Shown: positions 33,682 to 47,093 of the stretch, piece by piece
Layout of the letters: every line of letters begins with the position of its first letter
Position numbering within the stretch: the first letter of the stretch is position 1
Origin: Macrobrachium rosenbergii
Taxonomy: Eukaryota > Arthropoda > Malacostraca > Decapoda > Palaemonidae
Length of the DNA: 64,000 nucleotides
NCBI RefSeq assembly: GCF_040412425.1
Contig: NC_089768.1
Coordinates: 3,602,001-3,666,000, forward strand
Direction: 5' to 3'
The notes under the pieces: model-generated
Told to the model about the DNA's origin: nothing
Seen by the model: the letters and a program-made list of their open reading frames with translations, nothing else
Databases searched by the model: none
Translations under genes and position numbers: made by a program

Positions 33682-34633
33682 AGTAATACTTCGATCTTAC
33701 ACGATTCGAGTTGCGCGAATTCAGACACACACGAACTTTTCACTGGAACCTAACTAATGGGCATACGCGATTTTTTCACAGACACACGAAATTCTCGAGA
33801 AACCCTGCAGAAGTGGGTGTTTAATTTTTGAAGTAATTTACAAGTTTTCATGCTTTTATGTGTAAAATCTGTATGAAAAATGCATTTCATGTTTTAATAT
33901 GCAAAATCTCTATGAAAAATGCATTTCATGCTTTCATGTGTAAAATCTCTATGAAAAATGCATTTCATGCTTTCATGTGTAAAATCTGTATCGAAAATGT
34001 ATTATTTTTATTTTTGTACATGCATAAATATGATGCAAAGGTAATTTCAGCACATTCACTTAGTGTACTTTTACAAGATGTGATACCCGTTTGCAAAGTT
34101 ACTGCACTTTTCAAAGATGATACCCTGCAGAAAATGCTTGTTTAATGTTTGAAGTACATTTATAAGTTTTCATGCTTTTAACTGTAAAATCGATATGGAA
34201 AATTTATATTTATATTTCTGTACATAAATATCATACAAGTATTATATCCATTTGCAAAGTCTTTGTCACAAGGACTTTACATGACCTTGAGATGAGGTTG
34301 GTCAGTCGCGCTCAGTTGATAAAATGAATTCGTTAATGTAATATCAGAGATGTAACTAAGAGTTGTATAAGTGTCATTCTTTGAAAATTACTCTGTTCAC
34401 CTCGGAGAAAAGTGCTGGTGCAATCTGTATGTGCATGTAATTACAGCACGTTCAGTTAGTGTACTTTTACAAGATGTGATACCCTCAGTTACTGCATTTT
34501 TCGAAGATGATACCCCTGTAGAAAGTGTTTAATTTTTAAGTTTTCATGTTTTTAGGTGTAAAATCAGAATGGAAAATTTGTATTTATATATTTGCGCATA
34601 AATACGATCCAAAAGCAGTACAGTTACTTTATT

Positions 34634-34637
<4 letters not shown>
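33682..34637. repeat. Complex repeat with internal duplications
   Basis: Begins cagtaatacttcgatcttac and ends at a TC array. TACTTTTACAAGATGTGATA occurs near 34,068 and again near 34,458, and TGCTTTTA...GTAAAAT blocks recur. Probably a non-autonomous element related to the R1/palindrome group. No ORF of interest. Confidence 0.5.
33861..34000. repeat. 39-bp tandem minisatellite, about 3.6 copies
   Basis: The unit begins TGTAAAATCTCTATGAAAAA and continues with TGCATTTCATGCTTTCATG, at 33,861, 33,900, 33,939 and 33,978 (partial). Because 39 is a multiple of three it leaves an open frame, but nothing suggests it is coding. Confidence 0.9.

Positions 34638-34711
<74 letters not shown>
34638..34711. 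repeat. (TC)n microsatellite
   Basis: About 74 bases of TC repeat, followed by a short GA run at about 34,722-34,736, giving a small foldback. Confidence 0.95.
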
Positions 34712-34715
<4 letters not shown>

Positions 34716-34973
34716 AGATAAGAGAGAGAGAGAGAGAAAAAATTTTATGCCTATGTAACTGAATGTTTATCTGTTTTGTATAGTTTTATAGATGAACGTG
34801 ACATTACTTGGTCATTCACTTTTTCATATTTTTCATGCTATAAATACAACTTTTTGAATTTGAATAACTACAAAAATATAGTAAAATATAATAATTTAAG
34901 AAAATTACACCATAATTCTGTGGAATTCAAAGTCTTTTTGTGGTAGGTAAGCAGGAGAGGGGTGTAGCCATAA

Positions 34974-34976
<3 letters not shown>

Positions 34977-35064
<88 letters not shown>
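34977..35064. repeat. (TC)n microsatellite
   Basis: About 88 bases of pure TC repeat. Confidence 0.95.
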
Positions 35065-35066
<2 letters not shown>

Positions 35067-35212
35067 GGGTAACGAAATTAGTTTTCACAAATAGTTATAA
35101 ACCATATATTTTTAAGAGAAATGTTGTAAGATGACTTTGAAATTATATTAAAGTGTTTTAGGATGATAGTTTAAGGTATATTTGGTGTTTGAGCTATTGA
35201 ATTTTGAGTTTA

Positions 35213-35262
35213 GTCCGAAGGCCAAGCACTGGGACCTATGAGGTCATTCAGTGCTGGTGTTT
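35213..35262 (-). repeat. Fragment of a decapod dispersed repeat
   Basis: CCAAGCACTGGGACCTATGA and GGTCATTCAGTGCTG are the inverted 3' tail of a repeat I recall as widespread in decapod sequences; related to 39,962-40,215. Confidence 0.6.
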
Positions 35263-35269
35263 AAACTAT

Positions 35270-35425
35270 TGAAATAGGCAGTAAACTATTAAAATAGGCA
35301 GTTATAAGCATTTTTGGGGGTTCTTTGGTGTTTTTAGAGGGGGTTGTCAAGCGTTCACGGATTTTAGGTATTCGCATGTGGTTGTGGTCCCATCCCCGGA
35401 AATACCAGCAGTTGACTATACTCCT
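35270..35425 (-). mobile_element. R1 family fragment, inverted
   Basis: GCAGTTATAAGCATTTTTGG, GTTTTTAGAGGG and CCAGCAGTTGACTATA match the reverse complement of the R1 left half including its end. Confidence 0.65.
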
Positions 35426-35449
35426 ATTGAAACCTATAATTTGTAGAGG

Positions 35450-36735
35450 CAGCTTAAAAATGAGCTCTTTCATCATTTAAACCTGCTGCCAAAAGCTCGT
35501 GGCATATTTCACACATGTCCAACCAACAACTAAATTCTCCTGTATTCCTTCTTTGGCTGTCTAATGACAGAATGAGCAATTTGCTGTGGCACAGGTAATG
35601 TGTAGGCCCTGCGTAATAGCAGCCCAGTAGTGATAAAAGGAACAAGTGTTTAATGAAAACTACCTAGTGTTAGGTACCTGTGTCACTGTATAAGCTGCAA
35701 ACACTTTGATTTAACCCATGGGTCATATTTATAAAATACTGTAGTAGTAATGTATTAAAATATTTATTCACAATTACTACAATAACATTGCCTTAAAGAT
35801 ATACTCATAAATTCTTTTTAACTCAATGAAGACAAAACTAAATGGATGTCCATACTGTATATTTCTACACATTTCGTAACATTTGATTACCTGGTCTATT
35901 TCCAAGCACCAGGTAAAGGTTATGTAGCCTATAGGCTATGTTAGTTGGTACATAAAAAATAGTAATTATTGGAATTATTGTACCAAAAATATATAAAATC
36001 AGTATCTCTGAGATTTTAAATTGTTTGTCAACGCTCACCATTATGAAAAATACTTTAGTATTCCCTAAGGAAAAAGACAAACGTGACATCACTACCAGTG
36101 GAGTAATACCCTTTGGGAGTAGATCCGCATGAATGCATTCCTTTAACATTGAAAAGAACCCCGATTTGAAGGATAACTGAGGAACAGTGTATCATAAAAC
36201 CATTAGTTTGATTATAAAATACTACAAAGGAAATATTGGCCTTTAGTAAACACCAAGGCTCATAAGTCAAGCGCGATTGGGAACTACTATCACGTCTGTT
36301 CCGTAAATAAGAAGTTAGGCTAACCCAATTTTATCTATCAGTGTTAAAAAGGTCATTGCATAATAAGTTTCAATAACAAAATTGTCTAATATTATTGCCT
36401 TAATGCTAATTGTCACTTTGTCAAACAAGAAAAAAAAAGCACAGCAATTACAGCATAGCCTAGCAACCTACTCCTAACTTCTCACCTTATGTTGTTGTCA
36501 CATCTGTGTGCAGTGTGCAGATGAGATGTAGTGAAAGCTGGGGCAGTCATTGTAGGACAGGCGACAGCTCCTTCCTGTCCTGAGTCCTTTATATTCTATC
36601 TCTGCCAACGAGCACTATTCTGGCCGAGATCAACTATAAGAGATTTCTTTGTAACTGATTGGTCTGACTTATGGAGGCCTTTGAGGGCCATGAGAGTATA
36701 ACTCCTTTGAGGATGAACAGCGGCTATGCTAAAAA
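35450..36735 (-). mobile_element. Solo 5' leader of a minus-strand DIRS element
   Basis: Matches 24,310-25,765 in order: GTGGCATATTTCACACATGT near 35,500, GAGCAATTTGCTGTGGC near 35,576, gccgagatcaactataagag near 36,622. It ends with CTCCTTTGAGGATGAACAGC, the inverted form of the DIRS terminus (compare GCTGTTGAGTCCTCAAGGAG at 44,457). No coding part of the element is attached. Confidence 0.6.
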
Positions 36736-36736
36736 A

Positions 36737-38675
<1,939 letters not shown>

Positions 38676-38886
38676 CTGGAGCAGGCCATAGTCCATGTGA
38701 TCCTAAAGCTGCAAAAACTATTGGATGATTTTCATGCAAATGCAGAACCGAAGGGTACTCTGGAAACATTGGAATGCCTTCCCTAGTGTCCTCTGAATGA
38801 TAACGAAAGACATGGTTTTGGCGGTCGTAATTGTAAAACGCACCAAAATTGTGGGATGAAATGTATAATTGTTTTGGCATCCGTCC
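38676..38886 (-). CDS. VPS62-like protein exon
   Basis: Reads GRMPKQLYISSHNFGAFYNY, then RYHSEDTREGIPMFP, then YPSVLHLHENHPIVFAALGS and HGLWPAPG. The signatures L-Y-x-S-S-H-N-F-G and H-P-I-V-F-A-A-L-G-S-H-G are those of the VPS62/DUF946 family. Acceptor tatattttcag ends at 38,887; donor GTAAG begins at 38,675; starts in phase 0 and ends in phase 1. About 70 residues. Confidence 0.92.
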
Positions 38887-39020
38887 CTGAAAATATAAGG
38901 GACTCTGATTACATACTCTGGGTGTTTGGCTATTTGCAAAGTTATATTGGCGCTTGAATTTGCTTTTATAATAATTTCTTCTGAAATTTCATTATCTTTA
39001 GGAGGCAGATATTTAAAATA

Positions 39021-39368
39021 CAGGCAGTCCCCAGTTTACGACGGGGGTTCCGTTTTTACGCCGCGTCGTAAACCGAAAAATCGTCGAAAATCGTCAAAAA
39101 TCCTAAGAAAACCTTACTTTTAATGCTTTGGGTGTATTGAAAACAATGTAAACTGCATTTTTATTGAGTTTTTCATAAAAAAAAACTCCAAATTTAGATT
39201 ATTCTGCTGTTTTGGAGCCATATTTCTTCCGTCGGATCGGCGTACGACGCGTCGTAACCCTGGAACATGCGTCGTAAACCAGGAAATAATTTCTGATGAA
39301 TATATTTGAAAAGTGTCGTAACCTCGGAACGTCATAAGCCGGACCTGTCGTAAACCGGGGACTGCCTG
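39021..39368 (+). mobile_element. R2 family inverted-repeat element, best copy
   Basis: Left end CAGGCAGTCCCCAGTTTACG and right end CGTAAACCGGGGACTGCCTG are inverted repeats with one mismatch over 20 bases. TA on both sides (39,019-39,020 and 39,369-39,370). Core carries GTCGTAA repeats. 348 bp, no ORF. Confidence 0.93.
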
Positions 39369-39961
39369 TAGTTTAATACTAGTTTGGTCACTTAAAAAAA
39401 TTTTGAGATTTTACCATATGGAAGTTTATTTTAATTTCTGTTAAGGGAACCAAAATATAAAACTACTGTATTCTAATTGGAATGTGGAAACGTGCTTATG
39501 AAATTTTGTAAGCTACCAAAACTAAGCATAGGTAATCAATATTAAATAATATTTTCACCCAAGGTTCGCCAGTCAATATCATTAGAAGTAAGTTTGAATT
39601 TGTGAGATGTATTTACAATACAGTAATGTCATTTTTTCATAATATGTAGTATATCATTCAAAATTGCAAAACTTTGCTTTTTCATATGCAACCAAACCAT
39701 GCATTGTAGAATTACAGTAGATAACGTACTAAGCCTGACGTACGTCATGAAACTTAACCACATGAATTCACTACTAATCTGGCAGAGATGGACCTGAATG
39801 TTGAAGCTTGATGGAATATGAGTAGAACAAGATGGAATCTGTACAAAACATTGGTTAGAGAAGTAATGAGGATGACAAGGTCTTTTTTGTGATGAGTTCA
39901 AGAATAATGTTGCAGTAATTCACATGACATAATCTTTATTATCCTTTTTTCTTTCATTGTG
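39369..39961. other. Intron spacer
   Basis: AT-rich. No gene or repeat recognised. Confidence 0.4.
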
Positions 39962-40215
39962 TAGGGGGATAGTACTATCAGTGCACCTCTCATGGTGAAT
40001 TGTAGGCATCACTTAAGGAAGTCTGCAGCGTTCCTTTGACCCCTAGCTGTACCTACTTTGTTAGCCTTTTATTTTACCTCCGTTCCCAATTCCTTTTTTG
40101 TATATTGCTGTTCAACCACTCCACCTCCCACTCTTCACTGTCTTAAGTGCTGAATGCCTGAAAGTTACCCAATGCTTGGCTTTATAGCCAAATTTTCATA
40201 AATCAAATAAAATCA
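39962..40215 (+). repeat. Decapod dispersed repeat (3'-UTR-like)
   Basis: Contains atcagtgcacctctcatggt, CACTTAAGG, GCAGCGTTCCTTTGACCCCT and CTTAAGTGCTGAATGCCTG, then AATCAAATAAA. I recall this repeat from many decapod transcripts. Probably the tail of a non-LTR element. Confidence 0.65.
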
Positions 40216-41094
40216 GTTATCCTTTTATTTCACTGAATATCATGTTCATCTATCGTTATTGTTTAAATATTGGGCAGTTGTGAAAAATCTCTGTGGATTT
40301 TAGAAACAAAATCAGCACCATTCACTGTAATTATTTTGAAAAAATACCCCTCCTTTGTTACTTATTTGGTATGCACTTTCTTCAGACACCATTAATACCT
40401 GCTATTGCTGAATACTTTATGTATTCATTGCTATTGTGTCGAGATAATTATTTACTTGTCTGTCCTCTATATATCAGTACATTTTAGAACAAAATATTAC
40501 ATGTTTTTCATCTTCATATCAATATGTACATGTTAAACCAAAATGAACATTACTTTGGTAAGTACATGTGCTCTTTCTCTTTGGTATATACATGAGCTAC
40601 AGCGGCTAATTGGGAACGTGAAAAGCTCCATCGCCTTTATTAATTTAAAACTGATTAAGTTCAACACTTACCTGATCACCAGCATTATTGTGTTTTCTTG
40701 AAATTTTGGTACTATATTTTCAGTGGTAATAGCACAACTTTTGTAAAGAAAAATTAATTCTTTACTCTTTCCATATATCATATTTTGTGTACTACCTGTT
40801 TGTATTTTACAACTAGGAAACCTTTGAAAGAAGTATCAGCAAAGAAAAAGAGACAAACGCAGTGGTAAAGGGGAAAGTGAAATGCCTGTTTACAAACTTG
40901 GCTGAAGCAAAAATAAGAAGAAACTGAGTGCATAAATGTAGATTTGGATTTGTTACTTGACTTGAGGGGAGATCTCTCAGTCCTTAAAGTACCATGGTCT
41001 GATTCTCTCCTAAGTATTTTTTTCATTACCACATAATTACATAGCTAACTTTTCTAACTCATGCAGCAACTTTTTAAAATTCGTGGTATCACTT
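40216..41094. other. Intron spacer
   Basis: AT-rich with no recognised feature. Confidence 0.4.
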
Positions 41095-41101
41095 CTGCTT
41101 T

Positions 41102-41178
41102 TGTCTAGGTGACAGCCCTCACCCACTATCGGGGAACACAGAAAACAACCTGGCAGGTAAACTCAATTTTGTTTCTGC
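41102..41178 (+). mobile_element. DIRS left inverted terminal repeat
   Basis: TGTCTAGGTGACAGCCCTCA, CCCACTATCGGGGAACACA and GGCAGGTAAACTCAATTT form the reverse complement of 49,753-49,830. This pairs the two ends of one plus-strand DIRS copy of about 8.8 kb, including the insertion. Confidence 0.85.
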
Positions 41179-41339
41179 CGGCTCTGGTATACACATCAGC
41201 GCCATTTGCAGCAGCTTTTAAAATTTTCCAGTTGTTATTTTGGATTTGGTGAAGTACAATTACTTTGTTTTGGTTGCTCAGCAGGCTATAGGCAGTTTAT
41301 TATCATAACTTTGATTAGTTTTCTTACTATTTTCTGAAT

Positions 41340-43740
41340 TATGACTGATTCTAGCAGTATGAGTATTCACTATTGCAGCGAAGGCTGCAAGACTAGGCTC
41401 ACTAAAGCTTGGTATGATCCTCATTCGATCTGGGTAAATGTAGGGGCAAGACTGTAGTATAAGAAAAGACCTGTAATGAATGTTCAACATGGGATAATAA
41501 ACAGTGGAAGGTTCTTAAGTCTTACTTCGACAAATTAGAGAGGGATAGGAAGAGGAAAGCGGCTTCTAGAGCCGATAGATGATCTCATAGTGTAGAAGCT
41601 ACATCTAAACCTAGTTTAGAGGTTAGTACTATTGCTCTCCTTACTACTCCTATTCCTACTGTTTCTCCTATTCCTTGCCCTCCTACTAAACAACCTCTTA
41701 CTCCTGTGCCTGGCTCCCTTGCTTCCGATCCTAATGCCATTGCCAGTCCTGAATCAAGATTTGACAAGAAAATTAACTTAATTGTAAGTACAGTTGCAGA
41801 ATTAGTAGCTTCCCTGAAAGTGATCATGAAAAGTGTTTTCTGATAAAGTAATAAGTGTCAGTGCAGTGCCAGTGGAGGAGGTGGCTATCCGTCTCGCCGG
41901 TTCTCCTAGACCAAGGTCCCTGTCTTGCTCCCCTAAACCTGGGAAAAGATATAACAAGAGTCCAAGGGAGGCCAGTGGGGTTTGCCCACAGGTAGTCACC
42001 CCCTCAGTCGCTCCTGTTGTACAGTCCCAGGTATCAGCAGACAGCCATTGGAAAGGCTTGTCTATGGATGTCCATCAGATCCTCAAGCTCTTCCGACGAC
42101 TGCTGCATGGACAGGAGGTGCCACAAATGACACATGGACTCTTCCCGACCGCTTAAGCACCCTTCTAAGAACCTTGGTCGACATGCAGATCCGCTATCTA
42201 ATAAGCAGTGTAAGCAGTCTTCTACTAGTCCCCAGCTATCTTGCAGTTACACTGTGGACCCTTCTGTCCCTGCCCTTGTCCATCAACATATAATTCTGTC
42301 TTTACTGGACAGTCCGGAGGCCTTCTCACCTGAGCGCCCTCACCTGGCTCCCAAGCAACCAGTGACAACTCATAAGTGCTCAGCATCCACTTCCAAGCAT
42401 CTGGCACCACATCCCAAGCGCCCGATGCCACATCCCGAGCACCTTGCGCCAGTTCCCAAGAGCCCGGCGCCAGCTCCTGAGAACCCAGAGCCCCCCTTCC
42501 AAGCGCCAAGTACCTGCTCCCAGGCACCCATCACCTCTTTCATCTGCTCATAGACTGCGGTCTCCTTCGCCTCCTCCGTTGAAACCCCCAGCATCATCTC
42601 CTTCGCCTTTGGACCATGACGAGCCTACTTGGCTCCTATTGAGCAGCAGTTAGCCCAAATTATGGAGTTGCTAAAGAAAGCTCCCTCCACTCCTAAGCCT
42701 TCTCAGGATAATATCCTGTCCTCAGTTTCCTCAGAAGAAGAAGAAGAGATCGACTAAGAAGCTGCGCCTCCTTTAGCTTATGCTGCTTTACTGCGGTACT
42801 CATTGTCAAATTTTCCCTCATTTTTTGCCCCAGCTGCCCTACCCTTGCTTGCTTTGACCTTTTTAATGAGGAATCAACCGGATGACAGGACAAGACTCCC
42901 CAAGATGGTCCTTTCATCCTCCCCTAAGAAGTCCTTCAAGGAGATGTGAGACTGGCTTTCGGCTAAAAGGGAACAGGGCAAAGCGTCTTTTGCTTTTTCT
43001 CCCTCTTGTTTAATTCGTAGGAGGTACTTGTCTTGTGTGACCTGCAAAGCTCCTTCTTTGGAAGTCACTGCCTCCTCCCAAGGGAACTTCTTTGGCCTAA
43101 TTGACTCATCTCGCCGTTTTGCATTCTTGTCAGTGAAGATCATGTTTTCCCCTGCAGAACTGGATCATCTAGTCACGGACACTGTAAAGTCTTTGAAATA
43201 CTTAGTTTCCTGGACTGGATGGTGGGTGCACTGGCCAAGAAAATCAAGAACCACCATGATCTTGCTGGAGACATTGCCTCGGACTGGCTCGGGGTTCTGC
43301 CCTGTGTCGACAAATCCATTAGAGATGGCTCTCTAGAGCTTTCTGCTCTAATCACTTTCGGAGTACTGAAGAAAAGAGCTCTGGTGCTCCTTTATTTCTA
43401 AGAGAGTTACCCAAACTCAGAAGTTAGCCTGTTTTTCTCACCCCTAAACCAGAATCATCTCTTCCCTCAAGACACAGTGAAGGGAATTGCGTCAGATTTG
43501 CAAAAGAAAACTATGCAAGACTTGCTGGCTCAGTCGTCTAGGGGTTCCAGAGAATTGACTGCTTTTCAAACCAAGACTACCTCACCCCTCCAGCAACAGC
43601 CCTTTCATGGAGGGAGATCTAGAGCACCATTTCAGACCCGTACAAATGTCCGGTTCACGTCTAAGCCTACTAAGAAGAGCTCTTCCAAGCCAATACCAAA
43701 AAAAGTGAGGAGGAAGTCTTCCAGGTACCTGTAGGAGCCA
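41340..43740 (+). pseudogene. DIRS ORF1 (gag-like)
   Basis: Plus-strand gag-like ORF in several frames. Near 41,370 YCSEGCKTRLT and near 41,480 CNECSTWDNKQWKVLKSYFD form a cysteine-rich N-terminal region. A Pro/Ser-rich region follows (41,640-42,640, with repeated PKxPAP blocks near 42,420-42,500). The conserved part comes next: AYAALLRYSLSNF-like at 42,780, RLPKMVLSSSPKKSFKE at 42,890, WLSAKREQGKASF at 42,952, then ELDHLVTDTVKSL at 43,158 and DWLGVLPCVDKSIRDGSLEL at 43,279. A stop at about 42,948 and several frameshifts inactivate it. Same order as 12,583-13,740. Confidence 0.75.
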
Positions 43741-44417
43741 GACTTCTAGAGTTTTGGGGGAAGTGGCTGATAAGAGGAGCGGAGCTTTGGATCATCAGAG
43801 TTCTCAAGGATGGCTACATCATCCCGGTCCTGGAGAGCCCCCACATTAGTCACCCATCCCATCACATTGACAGAGTACTTGGTAGGCTTCGAGAGACATT
43901 CGGCCCTTTTGAAGGAAGTGTCCTCTCTCATCCAGAAAAGGGCCATAGAGGAAGTCAAGGACACAAGCAGGGAGGTGTTTTGCAATTGACTCTTTGTGGT
44001 ACCAAAAACATCGGGGCGTTGGACCAGTCCTCGATGTAAGGGCCCTCAATCATTTTGTCCTGATGACAAAATTCAAAATATAGACAAGCCATTCAGTCCT
44101 TTCATCCATTCAGCAGGATGACTGGATGGTAACATTAGACATGCAGGACACATACTTTCACATTCCTATCCATCCAGTTTCCAGGAAATATCTAAGGTTT
44201 GTTTTTCAGGACAAGGTGTACCTGTTTTGGGTCCTTGCTCCTCTCTTGAAATGGCTCCACTTAGTAGGGATCAATGTCAGTCTTTACCTAGACAACTGGC
44301 TGCTTCGATCCCCACTGAAGGACAAGTGCATAGAGGACCTACACAAGATGCTTCTTACCCAGGAGCTGGGCCTTCTTATCAATCTGCAGAAGTCCCAGTT
44401 GACCCCGTCGCAGGAAA
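43741..44417 (+). pseudogene. DIRS reverse transcriptase, 5' part, interrupted
   Basis: Plus-strand RT. LLEFWGKWLIRGAEL near 43,745 leads to EVSSLIQKRAIEEVKD near 43,914. MVTLDMQDTYFHIPIHPVSR at 44,126 is motif A, and SLYLDNWLLRSPLKDKC at 44,280 is the catalytic box, with Asn where the second Asp is usual. It ends in LTPSQEN at about 44,415, where a minus-strand DIRS has inserted. The conserved segment between motifs A and C is shortened (FWVLAPLLKWL), suggesting a deletion. RNase H is missing from this copy; the recombinase resumes after 48,600. Confidence 0.85.
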
Positions 44418-44965
44418 ACAGGTTTTGATGTGGGAAAAACCTATTTTTGGTAGTCGCTGTTGAGTCCTCAAGGAGTTATCTTCCATGGTCTACCAGAGCT
44501 CCATGGTGACCAAACTAATGTCAAAGAATTATCTTCAAGTTGGTCTTTTTGGCCAGGTATTGTGTCGTAATGATTAACATTATAACACTTGATGGAGTAT
44601 ATAATGGACTCAAAGATAAGAGGGCACTTTCCCTCATCTTCAGCGAAGCTGAACCCAGTTTTTCCAACGTCAAAAGAACCTGCAATTAAGAGAAGTGACT
44701 ATTGCGCATGTCCGTCCACCCTCTTGTTTACAACCAGGCCAGGCCGTTAAAGACCAAGGAGCCATTACTCTCTGTTGGTCAGTGCAGGATACTCCCTTGG
44801 CCAAATCCCATGCCTTTTCGTCATGGAAGTGGGAGGGTTTTGAGGACTCAACAGCGACTACCAAAAATAGGTTTTTCCTATGTGGAAACCTGTTTTCTGA
44901 TAGCGTAGTTGCTTGTTTTGCCCTCAAGGAACTTTACCAAGAAATTGACAGGTGATAAAAAAGGC
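44418..44965 (-). mobile_element. Inserted DIRS, 3' terminal region
   Basis: Starts acaggttttgatgtgggaaa. GTAGTCGCTGTTGAGTCCTC (about 44,451) and GAGGACTCAACAGCGACTAC (about 44,842) are exact inverted copies about 390 bp apart. Matches 55,739-56,250. It is the terminus of a minus-strand element that broke the plus-strand RT. Confidence 0.85.
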
Positions 44966-45069
44966 ATAAGCTCTAAAATTTTAATCCCAACACCCCAAAG
45001 GAAAAAACATTTCTGGTCTGAGGTCAAGCCACAGATTTCAAGTCCCATTCTTTATTCCAAATACTCTTC

Positions 45070-46180
45070 AGGCTTTGGTACCAAGGAACAAAAAATTATA
45101 TACAAACTTATGTTTTAGGATGTAGCTGTATGGTGGCTTGCTTAAATATGCTGGATTTGGTTGCAGTACTGTTGCCCTTCTCCCAGCGATAGTTAGCATA
45201 CTCACCATCAGTAAGACCCCTGGTTTTCTGATGTAGCACCTAGGGTTTAAGACTAACCATGCCACTTACTGATACACAGTGAAGTCGAATTTGTTCGAGC
45301 ACGTGGCAGTAATTTAACTGATGACCACCCTGTACATTTGGAGACTTCTTCTAAAGGGACATTTCTGAAGAAGGCCGAAGTACTTAATTTCCTAATATCA
45401 TGTGACTTAGGAAAGGAGTGTGGATTTGCCTTTTTAATGAGAGACACTACAATCATTCTCAGCCCATGTAGGGAGAGTGATTAGTTTGTGCTACGGTGTA
45501 GGAAAATAGGACCCTAGGGGATTTTTTTGCCTTGACTTCTAGGTAAACCTTAAGTGCTTGAACTGGGCATAATGTCTTGTCTGCCAAATTGGGTTTTCTT
45601 ATAAGAATAGATTTCCTTTTTAAAGGATCCTCATTCTTGACCAGGAATGCTGGGCCAGGGGACAATAATAATTGATGGTCAGCTGTTTGCGTGATGCATC
45701 GTCCCCATCAAAGAGAGCTCAGGCTCCTGATGCTAGCGCAATCAAGAAGATTGCCTTTTGAAGCATGTGCATTGTGGTTGTATTGGGTCCGCTGAATTGA
45801 GGGGTTGATAGAAGTCCAAACACCTTGTTCAGGGACCAAGTAATTGGAGGCCTTTCAGGAGCGGTCCTTTGTAGAGCAAAAGACTGCAGAAGTTAAGTGA
45901 CAACTTCTATACTGGACTCAATCCTGAATCCATAAAGCAAGGGTTCCGTTAATGCAGCCTTGTATGCCATGACTGTTGTAACCGCAAGGCGTTTGTCTTC
46001 AAAAGGGTATATAAGAAAAATAAAAAGTGCTTCTATAGAAATCTCTACTGGGCTCTCAGTATGGATATAATCTAACTATATCTCCATATGGACTGGTATT
46101 GCCAGACAGATGATGTCTATAATTTTTGCACTAGGTATCTAGCAATGTTGGGTGAGTAATTTTCAAGATAGATATTATTT
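45070..46180 (-). pseudogene. DIRS tyrosine recombinase in inserted copy
   Basis: Minus strand. Reading 5' to 3': ITHPTLLDT (about 46,140), FLVKNEDPLKRKSILIRK and LCPVQALKVYLEVKAK (about 45,640-45,530), then VVSLIKKANPHSFPKSHDIR (about 45,440), where H-D-I-R holds two catalytic residues of the family. After it FFRNVPLEEVSKCTGWSS leads to the region where the nucleophilic Tyr should be, shifted out of frame. The segment carrying the first catalytic Arg (A-S-G-A-R-I-S type) is deleted near 45,725 and replaced by a stop. Inactive. Confidence 0.8.
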
Positions 46181-47090
46181 TTAAAAAATCCATATGTGAA
46201 GGTCTCGGCTCAGAAAGGAGGATGCGTAAATGACTTTCCCTATTACTGTCTGGGATGGAACAGTGGACAATAATGGAATTGATCTTTTCGTCCATTTTTG
46301 AAGTACAGTAATAGGAACCAATGCCCGTTTGGCCAATTGGGGCTATTAAGTAACCTGTTCCTTTCAAGGTTAAAAGTTTGCTCAAAAACTTCGAAATCTG
46401 GGATAATGGTGTAAAAAGATATTGTCCTCCCCTTGTTCCAGTCTTTAGGAAGGCATCTCTTGCTATTGCTTGACTGTCCAGGTTCGGAGACACATATATT
46501 AGGAGTTTATGATTCTCGTACGTGGTGAACAGGTCCACTTCCGGTTGTGGAAGCAAGCTGGCTATTGTTTGAAAAGAGTGGTTGTCCAACATCCACTCTG
46601 TTGAGGCTGTCATTTTCCTTGATAGAGAGTCTGCTATTACAATGAGACCCCCTGTGAGGTGAATTGCAGATAGGTGCCACTTTCTTGCTTGCACCAACCG
46701 AAGGATGGCTAACCTTATCATATTGAGAGGTGGACATGATCCCAACCCCTTGATGCAGGACATTGTAGTCATGTTGTCTCTCTCTTCTGGAGGTTTGAGT
46801 TTTTTGAGAAATGTAAAGACAACCATCACCTCCAGGAAATTGATATAAGAATTCCTCAGAGTAGCTGATCACCTCCCTGCCATCTGACGATCCTCCCAAT
46901 GTCCTCTCAACCTGTCAACGAGGCATCTGTGTGTATTATCACTGGTACAGACGGAGGAGTCAGGGTGACCTGTTTCGCCAGAGATTCCATCCAGATCCAA
47001 GGCCAAAGTATCTCCCCAACTTTTTTAATCTTTTGATGAGGTCGGTCTCGCATCATTTTTCTTGCATCCAGTAGCCAGAATTTGTTCACA
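46131..47090 (-). pseudogene. DIRS RNase H and linker in inserted copy
   Basis: Minus strand. PVIIHTDASLTG at about 46,930 has the first catalytic Asp of RNase H. The next frame has NMTTMSCIKGLGSCPPLNMI, then WHLSAIHLTGGLIVIADSLS with the A-D-x-L-S motif that ends RNase H in these elements, then VDLFTTYENHKLLIYVSPNL, the linker to the recombinase. 46,131-46,829 is an open frame of 232 codons. A frameshift near 46,820-46,910 separates the two parts. RNase H removes the RNA strand during reverse transcription. Confidence 0.8.
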
Positions 47091-47093
47091 TTT

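Noticed and set aside
34940..35134. Ser-Leu repeat peptide as a signal or antimicrobial peptide
   Set aside because: Translation of a (TC)n microsatellite.
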